64,000 bases of DNA from Strix aluco (lineage: Eukaryota; Chordata; Aves; Strigiformes; Strigidae): assembly GCF_031877795.1 (NCBI RefSeq), contig NC_133931.1, positions 73,197,429-73,261,428 of the forward strand, read 5' to 3'. Below the pieces are notes generated by a model. The model saw only the letters and a program-made list of their open reading frames with translations, was not told the origin of the DNA and ran no database searches. Shown piece by piece: positions 1-14,403 of the stretch; the stretch's first letter is position 1; each line of letters opens with the position of its first letter. A program made the translations under genes and the position numbers.

Positions 1-488
1 CCTGTTTCTTATTTGGAGCTGCTGATACTCTAAAACTGATTTTAAAGGGTGAAATGGTTTCTTCTCTTCTTTGATGTTGTCTCATGTTCATATGCCTCTA
101 TTTTACTCATTTTCCCCATGGTGGAGGCTGCTTTCTTTGCTCCTATGACCAGATACTTGGATGTGAACACAGGTTACCATCTACTTGTCTTAGAGGGAGT
201 GCAGGAAAGGGGGCTGGGGGGAAGAACACTGTTATTTTCTTGCTCCGTCTCTTCAAGATCCTTTGATTAACTTTTCCACCACATATCTTTATTACCACAT
301 TCCTGGCCTCCCACTGATTATCTCTGTTACAGTCTTCTGAAAACATATGGGTAAGACTTTAGAAACGTATTACAGGAAATATTAAAAGTACTATCTTGTT
401 ACTAAATTCATAATTATCCTTCTTTTGAGAGTACCTTATAAAGACCAAGCATGATACCACAGATGGTGTAGTTGGAAACAAGGCGCTT

Positions 489-524
489 AATTAAAAAAAA
501 AAAAAAAAAGAAAAAGAAAAAAAC
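489..524 (+). repeat. A-rich simple repeat
   Basis: A run of 17 A is followed by short A blocks separated by single G bases, then five C. There is no polyadenylation signal just upstream and no coding remnant, so it is a low-complexity tract rather than the tail of a recognisable retrocopy. Confidence 0.8.
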
Positions 525-2976
525 CCCCAACTCTTAATTTGTATGCTGTCTTGATTTTTCTGGATAGTCCCTATCACCATACTGTTCCAGAAGTCTTGTG
601 CTTCCCTCGTCATATTTCTGTTTAACGCATGTTGTGCATCTTGCCTTGAGAGAAGCAGTCCATGTCCCCAGTTCAACCTTTCCATACTTGCAGAAGTTTC
701 ACCTCACGTTGTTTAAATTTCATCACTACCCAGAAGACAAAACTGAGTGTTTCAGGACCCTGATAAAGGGGTCGCAGCGATGGCCACTGGTCATAGTGCC
801 CAGTCTCTGCTCTTCAGGTTTTTTTGTGAGCAGGACTCCATTTGCATTAGGTTGGCATCTGTACTGCCCTGGAAAAAGTAGATGAACTTGGACTCTTTTT
901 GCTTGCATGATTGAAAATATTTTTATGTATGGAAGAAATTCCCATTAAACCCTAAAAAAAGTAATAGAAGTCCAACATGTTAACACAGTAGGTGACTTCC
1001 TGTAGTCAGTGGCAGCATCTTTTGCTTCCAGGCAATTCGCCCACTCTGACTTTGTTCTTTATTCCCTGCTGTCTTGTACGCTCAAGAACAGACTCTCAAT
1101 TAATATTTGCCATGTTGCCTCATTCAGGTAGGTTTGAAAAACTGCCCGTTCATTAGGTACTCCTACTTGAAACATATGAGGTGCTGTGGAGGATGACCGA
1201 GGGAAGGGAAGGTCCCCAAAAGCTAATGGGGCTCAGAGAGCAAGCAAACACTGGCTTTGGATCCTAGTAAGTACCTAGGAGGATGCACACCATTGTCCTG
1301 GAGGCTGAGGTTTGCCTCTGTGTGCAGGGCTGCTGAAGACAACCTTGGCATTGGTTTCAAGTTCTAGTGTCCTTGATGCTGAAGGGATGATGAAAATCTG
1401 CAAAGAAATTTAAAAAACAAATGAAAAAGACAATATGAATGTGAAAGACATCATCCTCCAAGAGTTTAGTTATCAAAGAGAAGGTTAAGAGGTCACTTGA
1501 ACATGGTCTGTTGATAACTATTTGAGAAGACTGCTGATAATAGAGGGTTCTTAAACTCAGCAAGCAGAATCATTAAGCGAAACCCAGCATTGGGACAGTG
1601 AAGCGGTGTGAGTTTGGATCAGCGATAAGAAGCACATTTCTAGCAATGAGGGCAGTTAACCATTTGAACACCTTTGCCTATGTGGTGAGTTCCTTATTGT
1701 AAGGTTGCGAAGGCCCCAGGGAGACTGCTCATGGTTAAACTGCACCTGACAAAAAGATGCACCCTCCTGTAGGACACAGAAGGCCAGGAGGTGGATGTGT
1801 TTTGCCTGCTTGACACACCAGTCCCAAGCTGGTTATTGACTGTTTTCCCTTTAGACATTGCCACCCATTTGGCTGTCCCTATACAACCAAATCTGCAGCT
1901 GAAAGGGGATGCATTTATGCAACATTCACTCGCTGATGCTGGGTCCATTTGACCTACTGTCTATAACACACAGAAGTGTGTCATATTTTCTTTTGTCACA
2001 CCTGTGCCTACCTTCCCAATTTTCCTTGTAGCTATGGGCTGCCTGAAAGATAACAACTCCACACCAAATGCAGGTGTTTTGCCAAAGCTAAGGCTGAGAC
2101 AAAGTGTATAAAAACGAAGAAAGGCAGGCAAGCTCTGATGGTTCAGACTTTGCTCTAGTCCTGTTATTTAATGAGAAGGTTCCTCTTTATCTTCTCCAAA
2201 ATTGTTTGCTGTTACAATACTGTTCAAAAAATAATTTCTTATACCTTCTGTCTCACAGCAGGTTATACTGCTACATTTGTTTTCAGTCTTGGTCTGATTG
2301 CAAGTATTCTAAAACGTGATTCTTTGTTCTTTTTAAACAAAGCAAAAAACCCTCCAAGCTGAATTTGAAGAAAATGGGCTGTCTTCTTTTAAAGACAGTT
2401 TTGAAAGATTTTGGAGGTTTTGAACTGTATAGCTATACAATAACTGTAAAGTTGCTATTGTAATGTCTCTACAACCTTTGCAGGAGCTTGGAGCTCCTAT
2501 TAGTCTAGGTAATGAGCAATAATAATAGTGATAATGACACTTCTGAATGGTTAAAATAGAGTCTGTGACAATGTGTGTGTCCTATGTGAGATAATCTTAT
2601 GTCTAATACGGTTCTGAATCTCAAGCTGTATGAAAATCCAGTTTTGAGATGACATGCCGTTCTGAGATAATCTTCCCTGCATAATGAGTTAAGGTATTCA
2701 GGCCCTTCTAAATACCAGTTACTGAGTTTATCATTTTATCTTGGAATTTGGACACATCAGAAGAGTAATGAATATGAGTGTTACCAAGAGCAGGGGACCT
2801 ACTGGCATGTGATTTTAGGTGCTTGAAACACCAGCTATTAGAGGTGCAGCTTCACATGCTTGAAATTTAATATTTTTTAATCTACCAAAATCAGCTGGCT
2901 ATGTTTGGGATCCTCCTTAAACAATGAAGACATGTACAACTCAGCAGAAACCCAGTGTTCCAGGCCTTGGACAAGT

Positions 2977-3005
2977 TGTTTTTGTTTAAACTGTTTTTGT
3001 TTAAA
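2977..3005 (+). repeat. Short tandem duplication (14-bp unit)
   Basis: The unit tgtttttgtttaaa occurs twice, separated by a single c. It is probably a replication-slippage duplication. Confidence 0.75.
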
Positions 3006-6000
3006 TTACAACTTCTAGCATGGGTTTGCCCTCAAACCCAATGAATAAGAAGTCCCAGTTATTTTGTTTCTAGGCCCAGTAGGTTCAGATATACCCAGCA
3101 GAGAGCTCTTTGTCTCTAAAACTCTCTGTTTCTAAAGAATGTCCCCCAGAAACCTTTAGCATGAAGAAAGCACACATCCGATAAGAAAGGCAAACTATGC
3201 TATAATGCTGCCCCATGCTATAGTAATGTTCCAGTTCTGGTTCAAGTCAGCAAAAAGAAACTCACAGAGTTAGCATGCTCTCATCTCCTTTTTAAATGCA
3301 TCTGATAGTCTCCATTCCTGTGACAAATAGAAATTTAGACAAGCAAGGGTCACTGAAATTTGAGGGTTCAGCCTTTGGGTCCAGATAATCTTTCTGTGAG
3401 ATATGTGATTGTTCATCTAATAGCTAAATACTTAAAGATGCTTATTTAAAAAAAAAATAAAATAAACTAAAATTTGGCTGTGAGCATCGCTTGAGGACTT
3501 TCTCCAGCAATGCTAAACACCTTCCCCTTCCTCCTGGCTGACTGTGTTTCAAAGGTATCCAAAACCTGCACTCCTGAAGCCATAGTCTCCTGCAGGAAGG
3601 GCAGCTGCAATACCAGCACACAACAAAGCACGGCCCTAGTAGTGCACAAGATAGCACTGAAGATAAGGACCAACTGATGGTAGCCCAATTGGTCGTTATT
3701 TCTTTTTTCCGTTCCTCTTCAGAACAACTACAGTAACTCTCCAGAGTAGGAGTAAGCACGCCTCTCTCTTTTTGCTGGCACCTGTTGGTTGGAGTCCCTC
3801 AGGGGCTGCTGCCATCCCAGCAGTGCCACCACACTGGGCGAGTGCAGTGCTGGGAGAACACATGGGAGCCCAGGGGCTCAGAGAACCTCTCAGCGTATAG
3901 TGAAGATGACATGCATTAAAATGCAAGTTAACGCATATTATCTAAAGTTAACTGAAACCAGTGCATATTAAATGCTTTTCTAGTGTTACTAACATTTATT
4001 TTTTTTTAAAGACCTCCGCAGGACTCAGGCCTTGCTAATTCATATTTGTAAGTGAATTCTCAATTTATTTAGAGGAAGATATTCTGAGGAATTCCTTGGA
4101 AGTTTGCTGTAGGGATTCTTTGCTGGCTGCCAATACAAAGTTGCACGTAATGAAAAGTTCCTACTCAGATTTTCTATAAAAATGGAAGGAAAGAAAAATA
4201 TTCAAGTTCTGGAATTTTATATGTAAAGTACAATTCTAATCTTAAATATTTCTCCTATTCCATGCTACCCTGGCTTCTGTATTTATAATCCCTCCATAAT
4301 CCCTGGGTGTAATTTGCTTAGTTTGCAAGAAAAAGATGAGAGGTTTCCCTTTCCCCACATGACTGCATCAGGTTTGTTTAAACGGTGATGCAAATAATGA
4401 TGAATTATTCTCTTCTCATCTTGTTTATGAGTTATGCACAGACCTATTTTTATGAAGCAATTTGTAGTCTCTAGTTATCTCTAGTCTCTCCTTGCTGGAA
4501 AGTCCAACCAAATATTCCTCATTATGTTTTCTGCAGACTTCACTGATTCACTATTCATGCTGCTCAGGCAGTAACTGGTCACCTAAGTTTCAATGTGTGG
4601 TCTCAGATCGCTGAATGGGTGATGGCTGGTTTTGATCATGAGATAAAGGATGCCTCTGTAAGGAATGATATTTCCATACACAAGTATCTCACTCCTACAC
4701 AAACACAGGCTTTGCAAAGACCAGGTCAAACCTCTCTAAACATCCAAACAGTCAATCAAGGGCTTTTGCAAAGTAGACAGGTGCAGAAAGTTGAGGAAAG
4801 GAATGCCTGCTCTGATACCAAAGAATTCACTGAATTCGCTCCCATCTTGCTCTAGTTCACTTCTCCACTTTTGACCTAGGAAGAAACTCAGTCAACATCT
4901 TTCGGCAGAGAAAATGGAGACTCAACCTCTTTCTGCTTGCTTGCTCTAGAGCTTGTTGGGAAACGATTCAGCTGAGTGCTGCAATGACACTACTCATTAT
5001 CAATTTTTCACAGTACACCAGCAAGTTAGTTTTCTTATGGAAAACCTCACTTCATCACTTTTTATCCTTCTCGCCCACAGTCTCCGCCTGAAGGCTGTGA
5101 TTCTCTCTGCAACATCTCAGTTTGGTTCCCTGGCCAACTGAGAAAGTTAATTAGCTGTTTTCTGCTTTTCTGTGCTTGTGCCTTTCTCTGGGACAGAGAA
5201 GCAGCCAGAATTTGGATGCTAAGTGATAACATGAGCATCACAGTGCTGCCGGCCATCCCAGCCACAATGCTTCTCCATACATGTAAGCAGGTTGGCCGCT
5301 GAAAACATAAGCTTTGTCATCTCTCCTCCCTGATCCTACCCAAACCTTAAAAGTTCCATAAGACCCTGAAAAAAGGTTCTCCACAGTTCAGGAAAATGTG
5401 GAGCTCCCCGTGACCATCCCTGATGTTGCCTGGTGTTGAGGCACTCACACTCCCAGCCTGGGTGGGCATGGGGTTTGCTCCATATGTCAGGAGGGTTGCA
5501 GCAGCTAGGAGAGCAGTTATAACCAGAGAGCAGGCCAGAACTGGAAGAGTGCTGGTGTGATGTGAGGGATCCATACCCAGCTTAGGAGGAGCATGAGGCA
5601 TGCATATTTACCACAGCTACAGACTTCTGGCAAGTTCCAGTGCATTCATGAAGTTACTGAGAAAAAACAGTAGCTAGCAAAGACCTGCATGGGTTTTCAA
5701 GTCTCTGAATTTGCTCAGTAACTGAATTTCATCCCTGCCAACGAAGATAAAATCTAGCCAGTTTTAGTGTGGGATGCCATTAATGCCTGAGGAGACATTA
5801 ATAACACCAGAACATATTCATAAACTGATCTTCAGTGATTTTTGCATGCTCATCTCTATCTATCTAACATATCCTTCTACTTTCCCCTCTTAGGCAGACT
5901 CTTCCTCCGCAATTTGTGAACATGTCTTGCAGAGGGCCGACAGCCCCCTTTTCCAGTGGAGCTGCCACATTGAGCAGTGAAGGTACCCAGAAGGAAAAAC

Positions 6001-6406
6001 AACATTTGGAAAGGTTTGTATTCCAATTCCTGATTTCATGGATTAGTCTGAAAGTTGTATTATCTGTTCTGCCTGAGTGGCAGCTGTTTATAAGCCTTGA
6101 GGGAGAAATACTAAATATCACTTTCTCTTTCATAAGAAAGATGATCTTATTTATTTGAACTGGGTTTTATTTTGTGCTTTTTATATGCCCCAAAGCACCA
6201 AATGTTACTTCGGCACTCCAGAAGTGTTTTACCCTGTGCCTTTGAATCAGCCCACCCTGTCAGGCTTGGCACACATGTTCAACATTTCAATAACACTTTG
6301 TACTTACATGGTAATTGAGATCTCCAAAGTCCCTAACAGAACATGGCTCAACTTCATCCCCTGTAAAAACGATTGACTGTCCCAGTGATACTCTAGCTAC
6401 TCTTCA

Positions 6407-6446
6407 TAATATTCCTATGGGATAGTTAATATTCCCATGGAGCAGT
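6407..6446 (+). repeat. Two-copy tandem repeat (20-bp unit)
   Basis: Two adjacent 20-bp units begin taatattcc and end cagt or tagt. They differ at a few positions, so the duplication is not very recent. Confidence 0.75.
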
Positions 6447-9400
6447 TAAGAAAATGTAAGATTTGAAGTACAAACCTTCAAAGTGTTTTCTTTTCATGCA
6501 TTCAAGCTGGCCCCAGCTTTTCATTGTTTCAAAGCTGTTGCAAATGTTCTCTCCATTTTTCTCAAAAACATGACTGAGAACAGAAGGAGAACGGCATCAC
6601 CATTTTATTCACCATCATATACTTATTTGAGTAAGACTTGCAGTGAAAACAGTCTCCCAGAGAACAACATAGGCCAGAAGAAAGCTGGAAAAAGCAAAGT
6701 TTTTGATCTGTGTTTTAAAGGTGGCCACTTAGATTGCTGCCCTTGCTGGTCAAATACATTTGGTTTGTTCTGGTTCCTGGTCCTGTTATCAGCTAAGAGA
6801 ACTGGGAGTAAGAGATGTCAGCAAGCCCCAGACTGCCCAGCAGATCAATAGCTGAGTTGAGATGAGAATATGGCTCTTACTCCTGGGGTTGCAGTTGAAC
6901 ACGACTGCCTCTTCTGTGTTATCAGAAAAGCCCATTAAGAGCAACCCGTTTATCCCAGGACAAACATACAGATTTAATTTCTTCTTTCTTTTAAGTCCTT
7001 TCTAGTTCTCTGTCACCAAACATTGATTTAAAAATGGACGTTTATATTCCTTGGACAGATTACTTTCAGATATTTGCAGTTCTCTGAACTTGCTCTCTAA
7101 CATTGGAAAGTGATAATGCTTGTGAATTGAAGCCTGTGATAGACTTTTTAATAGGCAAATAATACCTCCAGATTTACCTGCTGACAATGGAGTTGATGTT
7201 AATGGAAGAAGGTATGAACTAAGGGAACTTTGGGGTCTTTTAATACTAAAAGTCTGCAGCAGGTAGGTTTTTATTTTACAGGCTCCACATACCATCTACT
7301 TGTGGTAGTGAGCCTGAGGCTTGCAAATGGGTAAAAATGGATAAAGCAGTTAAAGAGGTGCTGAAGTATTATTAGGTGTGGAGTGCTGAGTGCAAATACT
7401 CTGTGCAATTGCCACAGGAGCTGGGCACAGAGGTACATGCTGCTGGGCATTGCCAGCTGGCACCAATGTGCTTAGTGGAGATCCACACCTATTTAAGAGT
7501 GTGTTCACCGGGAATAGAGGATGGCAGCCTTAAGCTTAGCTGCATGCCGAGAGAAACAGGCAGTGATCAGGAAGCCATTCTTAATAAGACTGGGCTTATG
7601 TACATTTTGCATTTTGTCGATGGTTCCTCTTGGGAAGCCAAACTCAGTGCAGACATGCTGGAAATACACTCCTGAGCTGCACCAGCCAGCCCTGATGCTC
7701 CATGGGGTGGTCTGAGCCCTCGGCTGTACTGGTACTGTGAGATTTCAGGCAGGAGGAACTGTGTTCCCCACTTCTGCCTGCAAACAGCAGGAAAAGTCAC
7801 AGTCTCTCTCACTGAGGATTGACACGACTTGCAATGATGGACAAATCTGTGTGCTAGATAGAACAGGTTTTGCTAGTCTTTGGTTTTGATTTTCCTGGGA
7901 AATGTGAAAGGAAAGGGGAGAGGAGATCATAGTATGTGTTTAAATTAGCAGAAGCTATTTGGCTCCTTACATGAAGGACACGTCCGAAAACAAACACATC
8001 AGAGTAACGGGGGAGGCAATTTGACAAGAGAGAAGCACTTAAAATAACGGGATTGCTTCATAGTGAACAATGAGGTCAGGGTTATGAAGAAGTCCAAACC
8101 GGGTCAGAGCTCCTCATTTCAAACTAATGAACCACTTGATGACAGGAGCTGGAGTTTCTTGACGAAGGGAATGGACTGTTTGCAGCAAAGTGGTGATGTC
8201 AGTGTCAGTAGCAGCACCAAGAGGTTAAAGACGGTAATTTAATTCACTTGGGCAAGCATCTGTCACCTTTCTGGCCAGGAGGGTCTGCAGAAATTCCTCT
8301 TCTGGGTTCAAGTTCAACACTTAATCTTCAAAATATCAAGGCCAAACTGAGTTCAGTTTTACATGCTCACGTAGAAGTTCACCTTTTATTCACCAGAAAC
8401 AGCTTGTTTCATGGCTCATAAATATTAAACTAATATAAATGTAACCTCTGCGCTCTCAGGGCTGATCATGAGTGAGTGAATTTAAGAACTAAAATTTCCG
8501 AGCTGCAGTCTCTTTCTCTGTTTTTAGCATCCCCTGCCAGAGGCTGAACAACAGCAACAGCACCTGTGGTCATCTCACTCAGAAATAAACCCCCCTTGAT
8601 TCCCACCTCCCTTCCTCTGACTCCCCAGTTGTAGCAACTCAGCAACCACAAATATCCCAGCCTGACTCTGTGAGCTTTGAAAACAACAGTAAAAACCTGA
8701 ATGTCTCCAATGCCCCACCCACAAAATCTGTGCCCCATATAGTGTGAGGGCATTACTGGTGTCTGTGGCACTATGGCCACATCAGTGCTGCCGTGTCCTT
8801 CTTCAGCAGTTTGTTGGCATGCTGCTGAAAAGCAGCACAGTCTAGAAGTCACTGGTAACAGAAATGTCCAAGTGATTTTGTGCTGTAACTTTTGAGATGA
8901 AAAACTTGGCCAGGAAAAAACAGAAGTCATAAGTCTATTTGCCTCACCTACTTACTGTGCGCTTATCTGGAACAGCTTGTGAAATTCTTTGGAAACCTAA
9001 TGTATTTAGCAGATAGGGGCCAAGACTCTCTGTGAGCTTGCCAAAAGCAAACTTTAATTCACAGTCTTGATACCATGGGAGAGCTATACTTCAAGTGGTC
9101 TGATGTAAGACTTTTCTGACATTTATATGGTGAAATACAATTCAGTCCCATATTTAAAGGGGAAAAAAAAGTAAACAGAAGAAGAAAATCTCTTAGGAAA
9201 GCTTCGAGGTTGACAATCAACATTTAAAAGTTACCCCAATCACCCTCATTTCTCCTATGGGTGTCTGAGAGAAGTTCTCACATTCCCCTTTTGTGCAAAG
9301 AAAGATATATATAGTTGGCTTTGAATCTCGAAGAATCAAATTTTTCCAGGTGCTGAATGCCCTCAGCTCCTGAGATTTCTGCCTGCTATCGTATGGCACC

Positions 9401-12400
9401 TAAAAAATAATAGATGTGCTTCTGAGTACTTCTGCCACCGAGCATACCATGCTATTCCAGCTAGAAAAGCTCTAAGGCTACTCTTACTCCTCCTGCTTCC
9501 TTCCGCCTTGCCTCTCTTGCTGAGTGCCTTCCTCAGTCTCCCCTGCTGTTTACAGAGACAGGACACAGAGCCTGCTGCCTGTTTCAGATTTCAAACATGG
9601 TGCTCACCTCGTACCCAGAGAAGAGCACAAAGACACTGAGTAGATGAACACAGTGATAGAAAGTGAAATTAATGATAAAGAAGTGATTAAAAGGCCATTC
9701 TGTAAATTTGCAGTGGAAAAAAAAAGCCTGGCAGGGATTGACGATGTCCCTCGCTGGAGATGGTGCCTGGGGCATTACTGATGCTCTCATGCTGGCGATG
9801 ACAGGCGTACAAAACCAGAAAGTTACAGGAGCACGAGGCAGCTTTGCAGAGGGAAGCTCAGTCCTCCAGCCGAGCGGCTGAACCTCACGGGTTAGCAGAG
9901 ACCTTGCGCTGCTGTTGTGACTCGGAGAGCATGTGCCTGGTGAAACTTGTTGTCTCCTCTCAGAGGAGGTAAGTGGGGTTGAGTATCTCTCCAAAGCTGG
10001 ATAGCCTGATGGGGTTGGCACGGAAATGGGCTCAAAGGGAAAAGCTGGTGTCCCAGAGAAGGCATAGGTGGATATTTTACTACATGAGTCACAGGTGACT
10101 TGATCTTTGCACAGGGGGTAATCTTGAACTTTATGTGGAGTACCTATGCTATCAAAAGCAGATTAGAGCCTCTCCCCATGCTCTCTTGACAAGCCTTTCT
10201 GTCTGCCTGGATGAACATGGTATTAGGAGGCTGACGTTGCTGGAGGGTCTATTTTTCTGATGAGGCAGGAGAGGAAGTCCTGACTGCCTGTTGTTATTCA
10301 AGAGCTGATGGCACTTTCTGTGCAGAGAAAGCCAATGACTCTTGCCCTGTGTGAACAGATTATGTTCCACTTCAGTTTCCATGGTATTTTGCTGTTCTTG
10401 GCCCAAATAATTGTTCAGTCCTTGTGAGGGCCATGGTGCTGAATAACAAACTGTTTCAGCCCAGACGTAGTGGTATGACAGGACCTGTGATGAAACTTAA
10501 CTTAATGCTGATTTAACAGAGTGTTTGTGTCTGCGAAGAACCACCATGGCTGTGGTTTGTATTCAAAGCCTCACAGTATGCCGAGAAAAGCTCCAACAGG
10601 CTAGATCTGAAAAGGTACCAATGTGTCTAAAAGTCAGAGGCTGCAACACACAATGCTGAGATGAGCAATCTAGGACCTGGAGCCCTGCATTAGATACCTA
10701 TGTGCAAGGGAAGTCCCATGTCTCTGGCAGGGGCTCCCAGGTTAGCATGCTGAGCAGATGGCCTACACTGACCAAAAGGGTAGCTGAGCCTAGGGGTGTG
10801 CTTGTGGGGCAGTAGGGTGGCACCTCCATCCCTCAGGAGTAGTGGTGGTCATGGGCCAGAAGCTGCTTCTCTGGCTTTTCCTTCAAAAAAATAAACAGAA
10901 GTCCAGGGGGCAATGGTTACAGCTGTTTCCCCAAGAGGCAAGATGGCAAGGTTTCATTCCCTCATTTGTCTGGAAAGGACAAAATCTACACAAATTAAGG
11001 TATAAACTGGAGGTGAGAGGAGGCATATGTGGGTCTGCCTCCCTCTCAGCTGAGGTGTCCTGCCTCCTAGGGCAGTGATGGGGGAAAGAGGGGCTCTGGC
11101 CACCTGGCTATTGTAAGGGAAGTTCCCATTTTCCTCTCATCACTTGGTTTGAAGAGTGACATCTAAGCATGTGACATGAGTTAAGCATGTCCTGAAAACA
11201 ACTCTCAGATCAGCTGTCTTGTGGATCATAGCTAAAAGTCTAGTTTCCCCATAGGGATCGTCGTTGGGCATAGACCAGGTGTTAAACTCAAGAAAAGAAT
11301 ATTTGCAAAAAACTCAACTCTAGGCATCTAAGACACTCCAGTGAGGAAGAAATCACACCTCTGAAGTCAGCAATCTGGATCCCTCCTGGCTAGATGAGGA
11401 TTTTTCTAATAGCAGTTTTAGATGCGGTACCATTCAGAGAACTGGTGTTTGTCCAGACTGTCAGGATTATCTTGATACAACAGGAAGTTTTCTGGTGTCT
11501 TTTAAAGCATTCACCTCTTCTTTGTCATAGAAAGTTTTATTTGACGGAAGTGACAATCTGCGTGATCCTTTCAATCAAAGCAGTGTGCATTACTCTTTAA
11601 CGAATCTTATGACTCAGGGTTTTATAAAATATGCCTGGATTCTGCATTACAAGATCCAGTAATAGAGGAATTAACTTACTGTGTACACAGGACAAAAGCT
11701 TCACTCTGGGAAAATTTACAGAGGTTCTGGAAGAGGACCGGCTAGAATTTTGCTCTGAAACAAGGCTGCTGCTTGTATAGCAATTTTTATTGGCAAGTCC
11801 ATCCCCAAATGTGTTGTTTTATCATTATTTTCCTATTATTCACACTGAAAAAATGTCACCATAAAAATATTACTTGTTCCAGTATATAACTTGGTTACTA
11901 AGGTTACTAGATGAGATCTGTTTGGAATGATTTACAGCTCCTAAATACACTTTCCTCCCCCAAGAAGCTGACTGAGAAGAATCTGCCCTAATAAATTAAC
12001 CATGGTAAATGCAGACTGACCTACAAATTAAGAAATGCAAGGTTAAATACAAACATCGATCAAAGGCAAGAACTATAAATAGATAATGAACTGAAGAAAC
12101 AATGCCTGCAAAGCAAAAGGCTCCTGGAGTTTTCACGTTTTCTGGCAAATGCTACTTAAGAACTCTGCTCACCGAAAGAGGAGGATACTGCTTATGTGCT
12201 TTCAGAGGAAATGTTGTGTGGCAGGAAGCCTTGTCACTTCTACGTAGAATAAATCTAGAGAAAAAAAATATCCTCCACACAACTTTGCAGGGAAGTTTGG
12301 CACAGCTCCTGCAGAGCCACGGCTGTGACCTGACACACAGTATCACTGCCCTCTCACAGATGAGAAATTGCTTATTTGATTGTGCAATTTTTATTACTTG

Positions 12401-13281
12401 TTCCCAATGGACCACAACTGCCATGTGATGAAAAGGGTGCTGTGACCCAAAAGAGCATCTGCTGTTTTGGGACAAACTGGCAGTCAAGTCTGGGCTTCCT
12501 CCTGCTCCCTTTGGAAGTAGGTCTTTTTAACCATTTACTATGTTTTGCACCATTTTTCACTTATTTTGGCTTTGTGTTGTTGGTGAAGTCTGAAGCTGTA
12601 TTTTACAAAGGGGGATCGTATCCTTCAGCTTGCAGGTGGAACTGAAATCTGTAAAGGTGGGTGAAGTCATTAACACTGAAACATAAATTATACAGGCAAA
12701 CAAGCAGATTCCCGTGTGTCATCACAGCTCTACTGCCTTCAAGGCAGTTGCACTGACACGTAGTAAGGATCCAGCCTCATATGAACGAGGCCCTCCCAGG
12801 CATACATTTTGTTTTTGCAAGGTTGGCATTCCTGTTTTGAAAGTCAGACCCTAAAGCTCTCACCTGAAGCGTGATCCTTTCTCTGCCTTATAATCTACCA
12901 TCAAAGGTTTTAGGGACACCCTGCTTCATCGGAAACATGATCCCCACTGGAAGTCTCTGAGCCTGCATGGTTGTAAATAACGGAGAGACAGATGCCCTTA
13001 GAGATGCAGGACAGTCCCTAGGGAGTTGAGGAGCCTAGGAAATGTTCTCTGCTAAGTAAAATTGCATTTTCATGTAGCTGCCTCTGGCAACAGGGAATAT
13101 TGTATGTAGCACTGGAAGGGATTTAGGAGCAGATTTAGTACTGGAATGGTACTACTCAGATGAGAGCATTGTCTTTCATAACCACAGAGGAAGAAAAACA
13201 AGGTGGAAAGGATGTGGTTTAATTAGGCCTCAATATAATAACTCAGTTGGAGATGCCACTTGGAAGCATGCTGTAGAAAAC

Positions 13282-13306
13282 AAGCATCTTAAGGAAGCAT
13301 CTTAAG
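13282..13306 (+). repeat. Short tandem duplication (13-bp unit)
   Basis: The unit aagcatcttaagg is followed directly by a second copy lacking its last base. It lies just outside the 3' end of the minus-strand CR1 element. Confidence 0.75.
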
Positions 13307-13684
13307 CCCCTATCTTCTTTGCAGGGCTGTGTCAGCTTTCCCTCTGTCAGGGCCCTGAGAATACAGGAACAGCATGGTTGAGATTGGAAGAGGCCCCTGG
13401 AGATCGTCTAGTCCAACCCCCCCTAATCAAAGCAGCATCTGCTAGAGTAGGTTTCTTAGGATCAGGACTGTTAACAGGTTGCTCAAGACTGTGTCCAGTC
13501 GGTGTTTTAATATCTCCAAGGACAAAAACTCCACAACATCTCTGGGCAACTTGTCCCAATGTTTGACCAGCTACACAGTAAACATATTTTGATTTCTTAT
13601 GCTTACTTTCCATGCTGACTACTTCAGATCACTTTCTTGTTCTTCAGGTTTTTGGACATGATTCCCAAAGGGCTTGGTCATCAC

Positions 13685-13780
13685 CTTCCCAGGGGTTGTA
13701 AGTGAGGTTGACTAGCCTGTAGTTTCCCAGAGCGCCCTTCTTGCCCTTCTTGAAGATAGGAGTGACATTTATTGTCTTCT
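13685..13780 (-). pseudogene. CR1 ORF2 reverse-transcriptase remnant
   Basis: On the minus strand this reads as a stretch with the motif order VTPIFKKGKKG then NYRLVNLT. This corresponds to the N-terminal part of the CR1 reverse transcriptase, where active elements have NYRPVSLTS. It is a fragment of a larger decayed frame with no intact catalytic core. The family assignment is secure from the motif and from the CR1 3' UTR just downstream on the same strand. Confidence 0.75.
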
Positions 13781-14109
13781 AATCCTCAGGAACCCCTCCT
13801 AGCCACCATGACCTTTCAAAGATAATCAAGAGTGGCCTCACAATGACAACAGCAAGCTTTCTCAGCACTCATGGATGCAACATGTCAGGTCCCAAAGACT
13901 TGTCTACGTTTGATTCTTTTTATGCTCCCTAACCTGGTCCTCCTCCAGCGAGGGTCACTCTTCCTCACTCCAGACTTTCCCAGTGGTCTCAGGTTTCCTG
14001 AAGGCAAACCTTACCAGTAAAACAAACACTATGAAGAAAACGTTGAATACCTTGACCTTTTCCACTTTCCGTGTCACCAGGACCTGTCCCATTTGGCAGT
14101 GAATGCTAC

Positions 14110-14300
14110 ATTTCCCCTAGTCTTTCTCCCAGGGCTGGATGACCCTCAGCAGTCTCTCCATGACATCCTGGATCTGAGCCCCCAGCAAGCAGCAAAACTC
14201 CTCAGACAGCAGGTCAGGTCAGCAGATGGGAAACTCCATTCCCCTGCAGCAGGGCATCTCCCACTGCTATAACTCTAATGGAAGTTAATGACCCCATCCA
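14110..14300 (-). pseudogene. CR1 ORF1 esterase-like remnant
   Basis: On the minus strand a frame reads RVIAVGDALLQG. This matches the VIVVGDSLLRG block around the nucleophile of the esterase-like domain known from CR1 ORF1 proteins, except that the Ser position is Ala here. A shifted frame continues with CCLLGAQIQDVMERLLRVI, equivalent to the CCLPGA...DV block that follows. The frame change between the two blocks and the missing Ser show that the gene is dead. The product would have been the RNA-binding/esterase accessory protein of the LINE. Confidence 0.7.
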
Positions 14301-14403
14301 GTCTCAAAAGGGTCTCCCAACCACACCTTCTGTCCATGGGCCCAAGAACCCTGTTAAGCTCATGCCCAGGAGCCATGTCCTGGCCTGAGCTACAACATAG
14401 CCA

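Larger units (their letters stand above)
1..13356. other. Non-coding, repeat-poor stretch
   Basis: No convincing gene or dispersed repeat was recognised in this stretch. Open frames are short, occur on both strands, and lack recognisable domains or convincing splice contexts. The sequence is AT-rich with scattered homopolymer runs and a few small tandem duplications listed separately. It is best read as intergenic or intronic DNA. Conserved regulatory elements could be present but cannot be recognised without a cross-species alignment. Confidence 0.6.
13357..14402 (-). mobile_element. CR1 LINE, internally deleted, minus strand
   Basis: Read on the minus strand this gives CR1 parts in the expected 5' to 3' order. 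First comes an ORF1 esterase-like piece (about 14300 down to 14110), then a reverse-transcriptase piece (about 14100 to 13620), then a 3' UTR (about 13600 to 13357). The 3' UTR has the classic avian CR1 wording on the plus strand: a gttgagattggaagaggcccctgg-like start, then gtctagtccaacccccc and ctctgggcaacttgtccc. The middle of ORF2 is missing, so it is a deletion derivative or a run of adjoining fragments. The octamer tail is eroded. It meets the plus-strand CR1 copy at 14404 within a few bases. The element is inactive. Confidence 0.85.

Noticed and set aside
8466..8930. 154-codon minus-strand open frame
   Set aside because: No domain, signal peptide, splice context or repeat match was visible. 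Frames of this length occur by chance in 64 kb.
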